A stretch of 64,000 nucleotides of DNA. It comes from Pseudomonas sp. CHM02. Lineage in GTDB: Bacteria > Pseudomonadota > Gammaproteobacteria > Pseudomonadales > Pseudomonadaceae. Shown here piece after piece: positions 16,505-25,459 of this stretch. The stretch is taken from the NCBI RefSeq assembly GCF_000612585.1, contig NZ_JFCA01000035.1, forward strand, positions 1-64,000, in the 5' to 3' direction. Each line of letters starts with the position of its first letter. The first letter of the stretch is position 1. The position numbers were made by a program, and so were the translations under genes. The notes below the pieces were generated by a model. The model saw nothing but the letters and a program-made list of their open reading frames with translations, was not told where the DNA came from and made no database searches.

Positions 16505-17278
16505 CTACCTGAAGAAATGACTCGGCGTCTTGCCAAACTGTTTCTTGAACATGCTGGTAAAAGCACTGGGGCTTTCATAGCCCAGTTCCAGCGCGATATC
16601 GATCACCTTCTCGCCCACCGCAATGCGCTCCAGCGCCAGCAGCAACCGCGCCTGCTGACGCCATTGGCCGAAGGTCATGCCGGTTTCCCTGCGAAACAGA
16701 CGCTGGATGGTTTTCTGGTCCAGGTTCAGGCGTTCGCTCCAGTGCGCCACGGTGGAGGCGTCGCTCGGGTCTTCCTGCAGCGCCAGGCTGATGCGCTGCA
16801 GGCGAGGGTCGGCGGGCTGCGGCAACGACAGTGGCAACGCCGGCAGGATGGCCAGTTCGTCGAGGATCAAGTGCATGATCCGCGCCTCCCGCGAGTCCTC
16901 GGCATACGGCGGTTTCAAACTCACGGAGGCCTTGATCAGCTCGCTCAGCAGCGGTGAAATGCTGACGGTTTTCGGCTCGCCGGGCATGTTCGGGAAGCGG
17001 TCCGGGCGCACGAACACGCTGCGCATCTTCAGGGTGCCGACGCAACGCAGGGAATGCACTTGCCCGGCAGGCATCCAGATCCCGCGATTGGGCGGCACCG
17101 TCCACTGGTTCAGCGCCGAGTACACCACCATTACGCCCTCGATGGCGTAGAGCAGTTGATGTTTCTCGTGGCTGTGGTCGGGGATCACCCAGTTTTCCGG
17201 GTAATCCGTGGCGGAACTGATGACAGCCCAGGCGCCTTCGTTGATTTCCTGGAGAAATTCATTCAGTGGTTTAATCAT
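16505..17278 (-). CDS. AraC family transcriptional regulator
   Basis: A 257-aa DNA-binding protein with an N-terminal cupin-like sensor (HSHEKHQLLYAIEGVMVV, PPNRGIWMPAGQVH) and two C-terminal helix-turn-helices (SERLNLDQKTIQRLFRRETGMTFGQW; ALELGYESPSAFTSMFKKQFGKTPSHFF). AAGGGCGA just upstream supports ATG 17278. It diverges from the Fsr-like MFS gene across a 146-bp gap, an arrangement typical of local control of an efflux gene. The inducer is unknown. Confidence 0.92.
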   Translation of the reverse strand: MIKPLNEFLQEINEGAWAVISSATDYPENWVIPDHSHEKHQLLYAIEGVMVVYSALNQWTVPPNRGIWMPAGQVHSLRCVGTLKMRSVFVRPDRFPNMPGEPKTVSISPLLSELIKASVSLKPPYAEDSREARIMHLILDELAILPALPLSLPQPADPRLQRISLALQEDPSDASTVAHWSERLNLDQKTIQRLFRRETGMTFGQWRQQARLLLALERIAVGEKVIDIALELGYESPSAFTSMFKKQFGKTPSHFFR

Positions 17279-17424
17279 TTCGCCCTTTTTGCGATGGTTG
17301 TCGCCCGAATTACGCGAGACAGGCATTCTTGACGAATCTAGCATGAACGCCGAATCATTTTGTAATGGATGACGACCTTAAGAAGTCGCCGCCTCTGATT
17401 AGCTGCCTTGTATGGAATGCCTGC

Positions 17425-18636
17425 ATGTCGACCCTCACTGCGTCACCCGCCGCTGCAACCACTACACCCCAGGCCAGCCCTTTGGTCATGCGTATCCTAG
17501 GCGCCTGCGCCCTGGCGCACTTGATCAATGACCTGATCCAGGCCGTGCTGCCGTCGATCTACCCGATGCTCAAGGCCAACTACGGCCTGTCGTTTACCCA
17601 GGTGGGCCTGATCACCCTGACCTTCCAACTGACCGCCTCGCTGCTGCAGCCCTGGATCGGTTACCACACCGACCGCCACCCCAAGCCATGGCTGCTGCCG
17701 GCGGGCATGGTGTGCACCTTGATCGGCATCCTGATGCTGGCCTTTGTCGGCAGCTTCCCGGCGATCCTGCTGGCGGCAGGCCTGGTGGGCGTCGGCTCGT
17801 CGACCTTCCACCCGGAAACCTCGCGCGTCGCGCGCCTGGCCTCCGGCGGTCGCTACGGCCTGGCGCAGTCGACTTTCCAGGTGGGCGGCAATACCGGCAG
17901 CGCGTTGGGCCCATTGCTGGCCGCGGCGATCATCATTCCTTACGGCCAGGGCCATATCGCCTGGTTCGGATTGTTTGCCGTGTTTGCGATCCTGGTGCTC
18001 TACGGCCTGAGCCGCTGGTACCGCCACCACCTCAACCTGTTCAAGCTCAAGCAAGGCGGCAAAGCCACCCACGGGCTGTCCAAAGGCCGCGTGACCTTTG
18101 CCCTGGTGGTGCTCGCCGTGCTGGTGTTCTCCAAATACTGGTACATGACCAGCCTGACCAGCTACTTCACGTTCTACCTGATCGAAAAATTCCAGCTGTC
18201 GGTCTCCAGCTCGCAGATGTACCTGTTCCTGTTCCTGGGCGCCGTGGCAGTCGGCACCTTCGCGGGCGGCCCGATCGGCGACAGGATCGGCCGCAAGAAA
18301 GTCATCTGGTTCTCGATCCTCGGCGCCGCGCCGTTCACCCTGGCGCTGCCCTACGTCGACCTGTTCTGGACGGCGGTATTGAGCGTGGTAATCGGGTTTA
18401 TCATCGCGTCGGCCTTCTCGGCCATCGTGGTGTATGCCCAGGAGCTGGTGCCCGGCAACGTGGGCATGATCGCCGGGATCTTCTTCGGCCTGATGTTCGG
18501 TTTCAGCGGGATTGGCGCGGCCTTGCTCGGCTTGCTCGCCGATACCCACGGTATCGAGTACGTCTACACACTGTGTTCGTTCCTGCCGTTGGTGGGCATC
18601 CTGACGGTCCTGCTGCCGTCGACCAAAGGCGCCTGA
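17425..18636 (+). CDS. fsr: MFS exporter of the fosmidomycin-resistance (Fsr) type
   Basis: A 403-aa twelve-helix inner-membrane transporter. It follows the Fsr subgroup: AHLINDLIQAVLPSIYPMLKANYGLSFTQVGLI, QPWIGYHTDRHPKPWLLPAGM, GVGSSTFHPETSRVARLASGGRYGLAQSTFQVGGNTGSALGPLLAA and GPIGDRIGRKKVIWFSILGAAP. Members export fosmidomycin and other compounds by proton antiport, though natural substrates are unclear. ATG 17425 follows a GGA-containing leader and starts MSTLTASPAAA; the longer frame to 17365 adds a non-homologous segment. It is probably controlled by the divergent AraC regulator. Confidence 0.88.
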   Translation: MSTLTASPAAATTTPQASPLVMRILGACALAHLINDLIQAVLPSIYPMLKANYGLSFTQVGLITLTFQLTASLLQPWIGYHTDRHPKPWLLPAGMVCTLIGILMLAFVGSFPAILLAAGLVGVGSSTFHPETSRVARLASGGRYGLAQSTFQVGGNTGSALGPLLAAAIIIPYGQGHIAWFGLFAVFAILVLYGLSRWYRHHLNLFKLKQGGKATHGLSKGRVTFALVVLAVLVFSKYWYMTSLTSYFTFYLIEKFQLSVSSSQMYLFLFLGAVAVGTFAGGPIGDRIGRKKVIWFSILGAAPFTLALPYVDLFWTAVLSVVIGFIIASAFSAIVVYAQELVPGNVGMIAGIFFGLMFGFSGIGAALLGLLADTHGIEYVYTLCSFLPLVGILTVLLPSTKGA

Positions 18637-18745
18637 CCTGCCGATCATCGCCTGGCCGTGTGCCATCACGATGAATGCTCTGAAAAACCTGCGTGTGCGC
18701 TTACAATCCCGGTTCTAAAGGCACACCAGGCAGACCCGGCAAGAA

Positions 18746-19921
18746 ATGACGCTCGACCCTCCCACGATACTGGCACTTTCCGTTGCCCTGGCGGCCGCTG
18801 CCGCCCTGTACCTGGCCGTTGAGTGGCGCAGTGTGCGTGAACCCTCGCTGCTGTGCTGGAGCGCGGGTTTCGCGACCATCTGCATCGGCTCTCTCCTCGC
18901 GCTGCTACGCATCAATGGCTTCCTGATGATCGGCATCTGGTTCGCCAACGGCTTGCTGGTGACCGCGCACTTTCTATTTCTGCTGGGTGTGGCACGGTTC
19001 ACCCAGGTGCGTTTGTCGCCGTTGTGGTTGTTGATGCTGGTGGTGTGGCTCGGCATGCTGATGCTGCCGGCCGACCTGCCGTGGTCCAAAGCCATGCTGG
19101 GCGTGCAGTCGCTGCTGGTGGCGCTGCCGACCCTGCGCGCCAGTTTCCTGCTGCGCCCCCATGGCAAGTCCTTGAGCATCGGCGCCGTGCAGTTGCGCTA
19201 TGTACTGCTGATCCATGGTGGGTTTTATGTGGCCAAGGCGCTGTCGGTGCTGATCCCCGGCACCTTGATCGACCTCGCCGCGTTCAAGGGCGAGATCATT
19301 CAGGTGTCCCTGGTGGAAGGCGCCATGGCAATCATGCTGATTGCGCTGTCGATGACCGGCTCCGAACGCTACCGTCGCGAACAGCAGATTGCCCGCCTCG
19401 CCGCCCGCGACCCACTGACCGCCCTGTACAACCGCCGCGCCCTCGACCTGCGCGCACCGCGCCTGCTGGCCCAGGTGTCGCCGGCGCAACCGGGTGCGCT
19501 GCTGCTGATCGACATCGACAACTTCAAATCGGTCAACGACCTCCACGGCCACACCGCCGGCGACCGCTTGCTGATTGCCTTGAGTGAAATGATCCGCGGC
19601 GTGGTGCCCCAGGGCGCGCTGGCGGCCCGCCTGGGTGGGGATGAATTCGTGATTCTGTTCAACCCGGCCTCCACCGAACAGATCGTCGAACTGGGCAGCA
19701 GCCTGCGCGACCAGTTCCACCAACTGGCCTCGCAGACCTTCAACACGCCGGCGCCGGTGACTCTGAGCATCGGCGCCAACCTGTTCGACCAGCCGCCGCC
19801 GAGCCTGACGGCGTTGATTGAGCAAGGCGATACCACGCTGTATGAGTCCAAGCGGGGTGGGCGCGATAGCATTCGCCTTGTCGACCGCACGGGTTCAAGC
19901 GCTTACGGCCAAAGATCGTAA
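18746..19921 (+). CDS. Membrane diguanylate cyclase (GGDEF)
   Basis: A 391-aa enzyme that makes cyclic di-GMP. Six or seven hydrophobic helices (residues 8-25, 35-55, 60-85, 90-110, and two near 155-175 and 190-210) lead to a GGDEF domain starting near ARDPLTALYNRRAL and including LLIDIDNFKSVNDLHGHTAGD and the intact active site RLGGDEF. The RxxD inhibitory site is absent (PQGA stands where it should be), so product inhibition through that site is not expected. No EAL domain is present. Its 3' end overlaps the convergent oxidoreductase gene by 19 bases. Confidence 0.92.
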   Translation: MTLDPPTILALSVALAAAAALYLAVEWRSVREPSLLCWSAGFATICIGSLLALLRINGFLMIGIWFANGLLVTAHFLFLLGVARFTQVRLSPLWLLMLVVWLGMLMLPADLPWSKAMLGVQSLLVALPTLRASFLLRPHGKSLSIGAVQLRYVLLIHGGFYVAKALSVLIPGTLIDLAAFKGEIIQVSLVEGAMAIMLIALSMTGSERYRREQQIARLAARDPLTALYNRRALDLRAPRLLAQVSPAQPGALLLIDIDNFKSVNDLHGHTAGDRLLIALSEMIRGVVPQGALAARLGGDEFVILFNPASTEQIVELGSSLRDQFHQLASQTFNTPAPVTLSIGANLFDQPPPSLTALIEQGDTTLYESKRGGRDSIRLVDRTGSSAYGQRS

Positions 19922-20913
19922 CTGACCGCGACGCTACGCCCAGCCCTCACCGATTCCAACGCACAGTCCGCCAAGTGCAACGCATACAGCCCATCGCGCA
20001 CGCTGGTGGGCAATGCCGTGCCGCTGTTCAATGCGTCGATGAAGTGCGTCAGCTCATTGCGGTAGGCCTCTGCATAACGCTCGAGGAAAAAGTGCTGCAA
20101 AGGCTCCAGCGCTTCGGTGTGCTCGGCGCTCCAGTGCCGCAAGGTGCTGGGGCGATGGTTGTCGGTAAGCAGCACGCCCTTGGCGCCGGACACTTCCACG
20201 CGCTGGTCATAACCGTACACCGCCTGGCGGCAGCAGTTGATGTGGCACTGCTTGCCGGAGGCGGTGCGCAGCAGCACCATCACGCTGTCGTAGTCGTCGA
20301 TCTCGGCCAGGCTCGGGTCCACCAGGCGGCTGGCGATGGCGCTGACCTCCACCGGTTCTTCGCCCAGCAGGTGGCGGGCGGTGTCGAAGTCGTGGATGGT
20401 CATGTCGCGCAGGATGCCGCCGGAGTGTTCCAGGTAGTCGCGCGGTGCCAGGCCGGGGTCGCGACTGGTGATAATCACCTGGCGCACGTCACCGATCTGC
20501 CCGGCATCGAGGGCCTGGCGCAGGCGCAGCATGTCGGGGTCGAAGCGTCGGTTGAAACCGAGCATCACCCTACCGCCTTGGCGCTCTACCGCTTGGGCGG
20601 CGCTGCGGGCCTTGGCGATATCGAGGTCGATGGGTTTTTCGCAGAGTACCGCCTTGCCCGCGGCCACTGCCGCCAGGAGCAGGTCGATATGCGTATCGGT
20701 AGGTGTACCGATCACCACGGCGTCGATGTCTTGGCGGGTCAGCACGGCGGCGCAATCGTAAGCGGCCTCGCAGCCCAGTTGCGTGCTCAAGGCATCGACA
20801 CCTTCACGCCAGGGGTCGGCCACCAATACCAGCGTGGCGTTGGGATGGGCGGCGACGTTGGCGGCGTGGATCCTGGCGATGCGCCCGGCACCCAGAACGG
20901 CGATTCGTAGCAT
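19903..20913 (-). CDS. Gfo/Idh/MocA oxidoreductase, inositol 2-dehydrogenase-like
   Basis: A 336-aa NAD(P)-dependent sugar or polyol dehydrogenase. The Rossmann motif is VLGAGRIARIHAAN; CEKPIDLD carries the conserved EKP lysine; GFNRRFDPDM and HSGGILRDMTIHDFDTARHLLG contain the substrate-binding D/H pair typical of myo-inositol 2-dehydrogenase IolG. It lies 34 bases downstream of the LacI regulator on the same strand, so the two are probably cotranscribed. The other iol genes are missing here, so a different cyclitol or sugar is possible. Confidence 0.85.
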   Translation of the reverse strand: MLRIAVLGAGRIARIHAANVAAHPNATLVLVADPWREGVDALSTQLGCEAAYDCAAVLTRQDIDAVVIGTPTDTHIDLLLAAVAAGKAVLCEKPIDLDIAKARSAAQAVERQGGRVMLGFNRRFDPDMLRLRQALDAGQIGDVRQVIITSRDPGLAPRDYLEHSGGILRDMTIHDFDTARHLLGEEPVEVSAIASRLVDPSLAEIDDYDSVMVLLRTASGKQCHINCCRQAVYGYDQRVEVSGAKGVLLTDNHRPSTLRHWSAEHTEALEPLQHFFLERYAEAYRNELTHFIDALNSGTALPTSVRDGLYALHLADCALESVRAGRSVAVSYDLWP

Positions 20914-20947
20914 GGTCGAACTCCTGATGTTGTTATTGAGGGAGTCA

Positions 20948-21973
20948 TCAATCCGGCAGGTTGAACGGCGTCACGATCTGCACCTGTGACGGCGCAATCG
21001 GCCCGGTCTTCCAGAGCCGGTGGTAGTGCAGGATATGCAGGAACACGTGGCGGGCATCGATCTGCAGGTTGTGGTCGATGATCGCGGCGACTTTTTCTTC
21101 GCGCAGCAACTGGCGGTTTTCTTCGTCGAGGTCGTGACCGATAAACACTTCCAGTGGCCGGTCCAGGGCGGCGAAAGCATCGACGATCGCGCGGTTGCCA
21201 CCGCCGACGCTGTACACCGCCTTGAGTTCGGGATGCTGCTTCAGCGCCTGGGTCACCCGTTCAAAAGTGCGGTCGTACACCCCATAGCCGCCACTGATGT
21301 CCACTACCCGCAAGTGCGCGGCACGCCCCCGCAGCCAGGCGCGGAAACCCATTTCGCGCTCTTCTTCGCCACGGAACAACTCACTGCCGATCACCACCGC
21401 CACGTCCTGGGGCTGCTTCGGTAGCCAGCGCGACATCAGGTAGGCGGCGGTCTGGCCGGCGGTGCGGTTGTCCATGCCGACGTAGCCGATGCGCTCGCTT
21501 TGCGGCAAGTCCGTGACGAGGGTCACCACCGGAATCCCCGCCGCGATCAGTTGCTTGACCGCCTGGTTCACCGCCGGCTCATCAGCCGCCTTGAGCACCA
21601 CGCCCTGGCTGCCTGTGTCCAGGCAGCGCAGCAGTTGGTCGTGCATGGCCTGGGGCTCAATCTCTTCGAACAGGTGAAAACGCGGGGCAATCCGGAACGG
21701 CGCCAGGCTGCCCAGTTGCGCGGTGATCGCTGCCTGCACCGCCGCACTGAAACGTTTGGGCGTATGCATGATCACGTCAACGTGGAAAGTGCGCCCCACC
21801 GCCAGGCCGTTTTTCTCCTGGGACTCCAACTCATCCAACGCTTGCTCGATACGCCGCCGGGTCTGGGCGTGCACGCTGCCGCGCTGGTGCAGCACGCGAT
21901 CGACCGTGGCTTTGCTCACCCCCGCCTGGGTCGCGAGTTGCTTGATGGAGAAGTGTTTTGCGCGTTCGAGCAT
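20948..21973 (-). CDS. LacI family transcriptional regulator
   Basis: A 341-aa repressor: N-terminal HTH (SIKQLATQAGVSKATVDRVLHQRGSVHAQTRRRIEQAL) plus a periplasmic-binding-protein fold for effector. The sensor half has VVIGSELFRGEEEREMGFRAWL and YSVGGGNRAIVDAF, the pattern of inositol- or rhizopine-related LacI proteins. It diverges from the SDR/PhyH/binding-protein operon and precedes the Gfo/Idh/MocA gene. Three TGAGGT repeats, 11 and 22 bp apart, lie just upstream of its start and are likely operators for autoregulation and control of the divergent unit. Confidence 0.9.
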   Translation of the reverse strand: MLERAKHFSIKQLATQAGVSKATVDRVLHQRGSVHAQTRRRIEQALDELESQEKNGLAVGRTFHVDVIMHTPKRFSAAVQAAITAQLGSLAPFRIAPRFHLFEEIEPQAMHDQLLRCLDTGSQGVVLKAADEPAVNQAVKQLIAAGIPVVTLVTDLPQSERIGYVGMDNRTAGQTAAYLMSRWLPKQPQDVAVVIGSELFRGEEEREMGFRAWLRGRAAHLRVVDISGGYGVYDRTFERVTQALKQHPELKAVYSVGGGNRAIVDAFAALDRPLEVFIGHDLDEENRQLLREEKVAAIIDHNLQIDARHVFLHILHYHRLWKTGPIAPSQVQIVTPFNLPD

Positions 21974-21985
21974 GGAGCCTCACCT

Positions 21986-22028
21986 TGAGGTGTTTTTGAG
22001 GTGTTTTTTGGGCTTTACTGAGGTTTTG
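21986..22028. promoter_or_regulatory. Helically phased TGAGGT repeats between LacI gene and sugar operon
   Basis: TGAGGTGTTTT (21986), TGAGGTGTTTT (21997) and TGAGGTTTTG (22019) are direct repeats spaced 11 and 22 bp, one and two helix turns. They sit between the regulator start and the divergent SDR gene. Confidence 0.5.
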
Positions 22029-22100
22029 CAATGCTAGTCTCAGTTTCGCCAGGCGTCGAGCCCGGCGATGAACAACAACAAAAAAATCCAGGAGAGCTGC

Positions 22101-22937
22101 ATGCCTAACACCGATCTCGCCACTTCGTTCAGCGGTCAATACTTTGTCGTCACCGGCAGCACCCAGGGCCTGGGCGCCGCTGTGGCCCACACTCTGGCCC
22201 GTCGTGGCGCCGCCGGGCTGATCATCTGCGGGCGTCGGCGTGCCCAGGGCGAAGAGCAGATCCGGCAGTTGGCACAGCTGGATTGCCAGGCATTTTTCGT
22301 CGAGGCAGACCTGGAGAAGATCGAAGATTGCCGCGCGATCATCGACGCGGCCCGCACCCACTTCGGCACCTTGCATGGGCTGGTGAACTGCGCCGGGATG
22401 TCGGATCGCGGCACCATTCTGGATACCTCACCGGCGCTGTTTGATCGGCTGATGGCGGTCAACGTGCGGGCGCCGTTTTTCCTGATGCAGGAAGCGCTGA
22501 AGCTGATGATCAGCCAGGGCGTGGAAGGCGCCGTGGTGAATATCCAGAGCGTCACCGGGCATGGCGGGCAATCCTTCCTGAGTGCTTATGCAGCATCCAA
22601 GGGCGCGCTGGCGATCCTCACCAAGAACGTGGCGTTCAGTGCCCTGCGCAACCGCATCCGGGTCAATGGCTTGAATATCGGCTGGATGGACACGCCCCAC
22701 GAAGACGAGATCCAGCGCCAGTACCACGGTGCCGAGGATGGCTGGCTGGAGAAGGCGGAAAGCGCGCAGCCTTTCGGGCGCCTGCTCAAGCCCGAAGAAG
22801 TGGCGCGCAGCGTGGCGTTTCTGCTGTCCAGCGAATCGGGAATGATGACCGGCTCGGTGATCGACCTGGAGCAAGGCGTGGTCGGCTGCTCCGACGGTGG
22901 CAGCCCGCAGCCCTACCAGGCGCTGGGAGGTGTGTGA
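22101..22937 (+). CDS. SDR family oxidoreductase
   Basis: A 278-aa classical short-chain dehydrogenase: cofactor loop TGSTQGLG, NCAG, catalytic Ser in NIQSVTG and the active-site AYAASKGAL (Y-x3-K). The N-terminal GRRRAQGE suggests an NADP preference through basic residues, an inference. AGGAG at 22090 fixes ATG 22101; the frame extends upstream without homology. It starts a three-gene operon (SDR, PhyH oxygenase, binding protein) with TGATG coupling to the next gene. The substrate is probably a sugar or cyclitol, given the neighbours. Confidence 0.9.
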   Translation: MPNTDLATSFSGQYFVVTGSTQGLGAAVAHTLARRGAAGLIICGRRRAQGEEQIRQLAQLDCQAFFVEADLEKIEDCRAIIDAARTHFGTLHGLVNCAGMSDRGTILDTSPALFDRLMAVNVRAPFFLMQEALKLMISQGVEGAVVNIQSVTGHGGQSFLSAYAASKGALAILTKNVAFSALRNRIRVNGLNIGWMDTPHEDEIQRQYHGAEDGWLEKAESAQPFGRLLKPEEVARSVAFLLSSESGMMTGSVIDLEQGVVGCSDGGSPQPYQALGGV

Positions 22938-24070
22938 TGTCGGCATTCGTGACTGAACAGGCAGTGCGCCTGGCGGACTTCAGCCGGATCTGCGCGCAGC
23001 GCGTGAGCCGGGATGACTACCCCTTGTGCACAGAAGTGTTGAACAACGTGCCGATCTATCAGGCCCACACCCTGCGCAATAGCGAGCGTTTGGCAGTGAT
23101 GAATGAACTGCACGGCCTGTTTCGCGATGGGCCGGGGGTGATGGTGGTGCGCAGGGCTTACGAAGATCTCGAAGTGGTCGACCGTCACAGCCAGGTGTTC
23201 GACGCGATATTCGCCCATGAAGCGGCGCAGGGCGTGGCCGCCGATCACTTCGCCAAGGCCGGCAGCAATGGGCGAATCTGGAATTCACTGCAGAAGGCCG
23301 CGTTGCAGTCGCCGGCATCCTTTGTCGAGTACTACGCCAACCCGCTGCTGGGGCTGATTGCAGAGGCGTGGCTGGGGCCGGGCTTCCAGGTGACCGCGCA
23401 GGTGAATGTGGTGCACCCCGGTGGCCAGGCCCAGCAGCCGCACCGTGACTACCACCTGGGATTTCAGACCAACGACGTGGTGGAGCGCTTTCCCCTGCCA
23501 CTGCACCAACTGTCCCAGTACCTGACGCTGCAAGGCGCCATCGCGCACTCGGACATGCCACTGGAAACCGGCCCCACCCAACTGCTGCCGTTTTCCCAGC
23601 AATACGCCCTGGGCTACTTGGCCTGGCGCCGCGAAGACTTTATCGACTACTTCCAGCAACACGCTGTGCAACTGCCGTTGAACAAAGGCGACCTGCTGTT
23701 CTTCAACCCGGCGCTGTTTCATGCCGCCGGCACCAACCGCACGCCGGACCGCCAGCGCATGGCCAACCTGCTGCAGATCTCCTCGGCGTTCGGCAAACCC
23801 ATGGAAGCCCTCGACCGCGACCGCATGATGCTGGCGGTGTACCCCGCCCTGCTGGACAACACTGCGCTGGATGCCCAGGCCGTGGCAGCGGTGGTTGCCT
23901 GCACCGCCGACGGTTACGCCTTCCCCACCAACCTCGACACCGACCCACCCTTGAAGGGCCTCGCCCCGCAAACCGGGCAGCAACTGATGCAGCAAGCCCT
24001 CGACGAGCGCTGGCCATCTGCGGCCTTTGCAGCCGCCGTGGAGCAGTTGCGGGCCAAGCGCCAAGCGTGA
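22937..24070 (+). CDS. PhyH-family Fe(II)/2-oxoglutarate dioxygenase
   Basis: A 377-aa non-haem iron oxygenase of the phytanoyl-CoA dioxygenase family. The iron triad is His169-x-Asp171 (QPHRDYHLGF) and His262, with Arg273 (TNRTPDRQR) as the likely 2-oxoglutarate anchor. Such enzymes hydroxylate lipids, phosphonates or small metabolites, not only phytanoyl-CoA. The start ATG overlaps the SDR stop (TGATG), preceded by GGGAGG. Its place between an SDR and a sugar-binding protein suggests that it hydroxylates or demethylates a sugar-like compound, but nothing in the sequence names it. Confidence 0.87.
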   Translation: MSAFVTEQAVRLADFSRICAQRVSRDDYPLCTEVLNNVPIYQAHTLRNSERLAVMNELHGLFRDGPGVMVVRRAYEDLEVVDRHSQVFDAIFAHEAAQGVAADHFAKAGSNGRIWNSLQKAALQSPASFVEYYANPLLGLIAEAWLGPGFQVTAQVNVVHPGGQAQQPHRDYHLGFQTNDVVERFPLPLHQLSQYLTLQGAIAHSDMPLETGPTQLLPFSQQYALGYLAWRREDFIDYFQQHAVQLPLNKGDLLFFNPALFHAAGTNRTPDRQRMANLLQISSAFGKPMEALDRDRMMLAVYPALLDNTALDAQAVAAVVACTADGYAFPTNLDTDPPLKGLAPQTGQQLMQQALDERWPSAAFAAAVEQLRAKRQA

Positions 24071-24111
24071 ACCACCCGGCTTTAAAACAACAAAAACAAC
24101 GGAGCACCACC

Positions 24112-25035
24112 ATGAAAAAGCAACTCCTTGCGGCACTCCTTACCCTGGCGATCAGCCCCTGGGCCATGGCCGATATCCGTATCGGCGTGAGCATCGCCCA
24201 GGTCGACGATGTGTTCCTCGCGCAGATGCGTGACTACATGGCCGCCCACGCCAAGGAACTGCCCGGCGTGACCCTGCAATTCGAAGACGCCCAGGGCGAT
24301 GTGGTGCGCCAGCTCAACCAGGTACAGAACTTCACCGCCCAGGGCATGGACGCGATTATCGTCAACGCGGTAGACACCGCCGCCACACAGAAAATGACCG
24401 TGAATGCCCAACAGGCGAAGATCCCACTGGTATACGTCAATCGCCGTCCTGAGTTCAAGGAAGTGCCACCGGGCGTGGGGTATGTGGGCTCGGATGAGAT
24501 CAAGGCCGGTGAGATCCAGATGCGTTACCTGGCAGAAAAAATGGGCGGCAAGGGCAACCTGGCGATCATGCTTGGGCTGCTGTCCAACAACGCCACGCAC
24601 AACCGCACCCTGGGCGTGAAAACCGTACTCAAGGAGTACCCCGACATCAAGATCGTCGAAGAACAAACCGCAGAATGGCAGCGCGGCAAGGCGATTGACC
24701 TGATGAACAACTGGATCGTGTCCGGTCGCAAAATCGACGCAGTGGCCGCGAACGCGGATGAAATGGCGATCGGTGCCGCCATGGCAATTACCCAGGCGGG
24801 GATGCAGCCGGGCAAGGACATCCTGGTCGCCGGCAGCGACGGCGGCGCTGCCGGACTGGATGCAGTGAAGAAAGGCCAGTTGCTGGTGACGGTCTATCAG
24901 GACAACAAGGGCCAGGCGGTGGGCTCGATTGATCTGGCGGTGAAGATGGTCAAGAAAGAACCCTACACAGCTGAACTGACCATCCCTTACCAGCAGATCA
25001 CCCGGGAAAACTACCAGGCATTCCTGAATCCTTGA
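24112..25035 (+). CDS. Periplasmic sugar-binding protein (ribose/inositol ABC type)
   Basis: A 307-aa exported binding protein: signal peptide MKKQLLAALLTLAISPWAMA cleaved before DIRIGVS, then a two-lobed PBP1-type fold with IVNAVDTAATQKMTVNAQQAKIPLVYVNRRP, GYVGSDEIKAG and VAGSDGGAAGLDAVKKG. This is the pattern of ribose/inositol (CUT2) binding proteins. GGAG at 24101 supports the start. No CUT2 ATPase or permease gene lies nearby, so the protein either serves an ABC transporter encoded elsewhere or acts in sensing. It closes the LacI-linked operon. Confidence 0.9.
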   Translation: MKKQLLAALLTLAISPWAMADIRIGVSIAQVDDVFLAQMRDYMAAHAKELPGVTLQFEDAQGDVVRQLNQVQNFTAQGMDAIIVNAVDTAATQKMTVNAQQAKIPLVYVNRRPEFKEVPPGVGYVGSDEIKAGEIQMRYLAEKMGGKGNLAIMLGLLSNNATHNRTLGVKTVLKEYPDIKIVEEQTAEWQRGKAIDLMNNWIVSGRKIDAVAANADEMAIGAAMAITQAGMQPGKDILVAGSDGGAAGLDAVKKGQLLVTVYQDNKGQAVGSIDLAVKMVKKEPYTAELTIPYQQITRENYQAFLNP

Positions 25036-25055
25036 ACACCGGCAACAGCATCCGA

Positions 25056-25143
25056 TGTAAGAGCCGGGCTTGCCCGCGATGCAGGCACCTCGGTACATGA
25101 GGCAGACCGCGTCGACGCCATCGCCGGCAAGCCAGCTCCTACA
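25056..25143. repeat. REPIN (inverted REP pair)
   Basis: tgtaagagccgggcttgccc and an inverted arm ending ggcaagccagctcctaca flank a spacer of about 40 bases. It directly precedes structured repeat copy A, as another REPIN precedes copy B at 59.4 kb. Confidence 0.8.
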
Positions 25144-25145
25144 AA

Positions 25146-25459
25146 ACCGCGTACCCACGATGCGAAGCGAGCCGCTCTTGATCTCGCTTTTGATCTTAGG
25201 CGCCCCGTCAAACACGCTGGCCGGAATTCGACAGGGATTTGGGGGGTAAACCGGCAGGGATGCCGGTTTAGCCGCCCCGCGCCATGGATGGCGCGTGGCG
25301 GCGGCCCCCCAAATACCTGTCGGATTACGGGCACACCGAGCCTAGGTGAGGTGCCGAGTGTTGGGGCAAGAGCGTTTTGCTTACTTTTGCGCTGTTCAAA
25401 AGTGAGCCGCCGTAAGGGCGGAACCCATAGCAGCCATTACCTAATTAACGGATATGTAC
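25146..25459 (+). repeat. Structured intergenic repeat, copy A
   Basis: About 310 bases shared with 59425-59730 and, in shortened inverted form, 59085-59260. It folds into hairpins TAAACCGGC/GCCGGTTTA (25247-25270), GCCGCC...GGCGGC (25271-25302), ACTTTTG/CAAAAGT (25383-25403) and CCGCC-GTAAG-GGCGG (25407-25421), and ends in aacggatatgtac. Between copies A and B several stem positions change on both sides at once, keeping the pairs, which points to a selected RNA or hairpin DNA. Open frames across it are not conserved as proteins and I do not call them genes. Confidence 0.75.
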
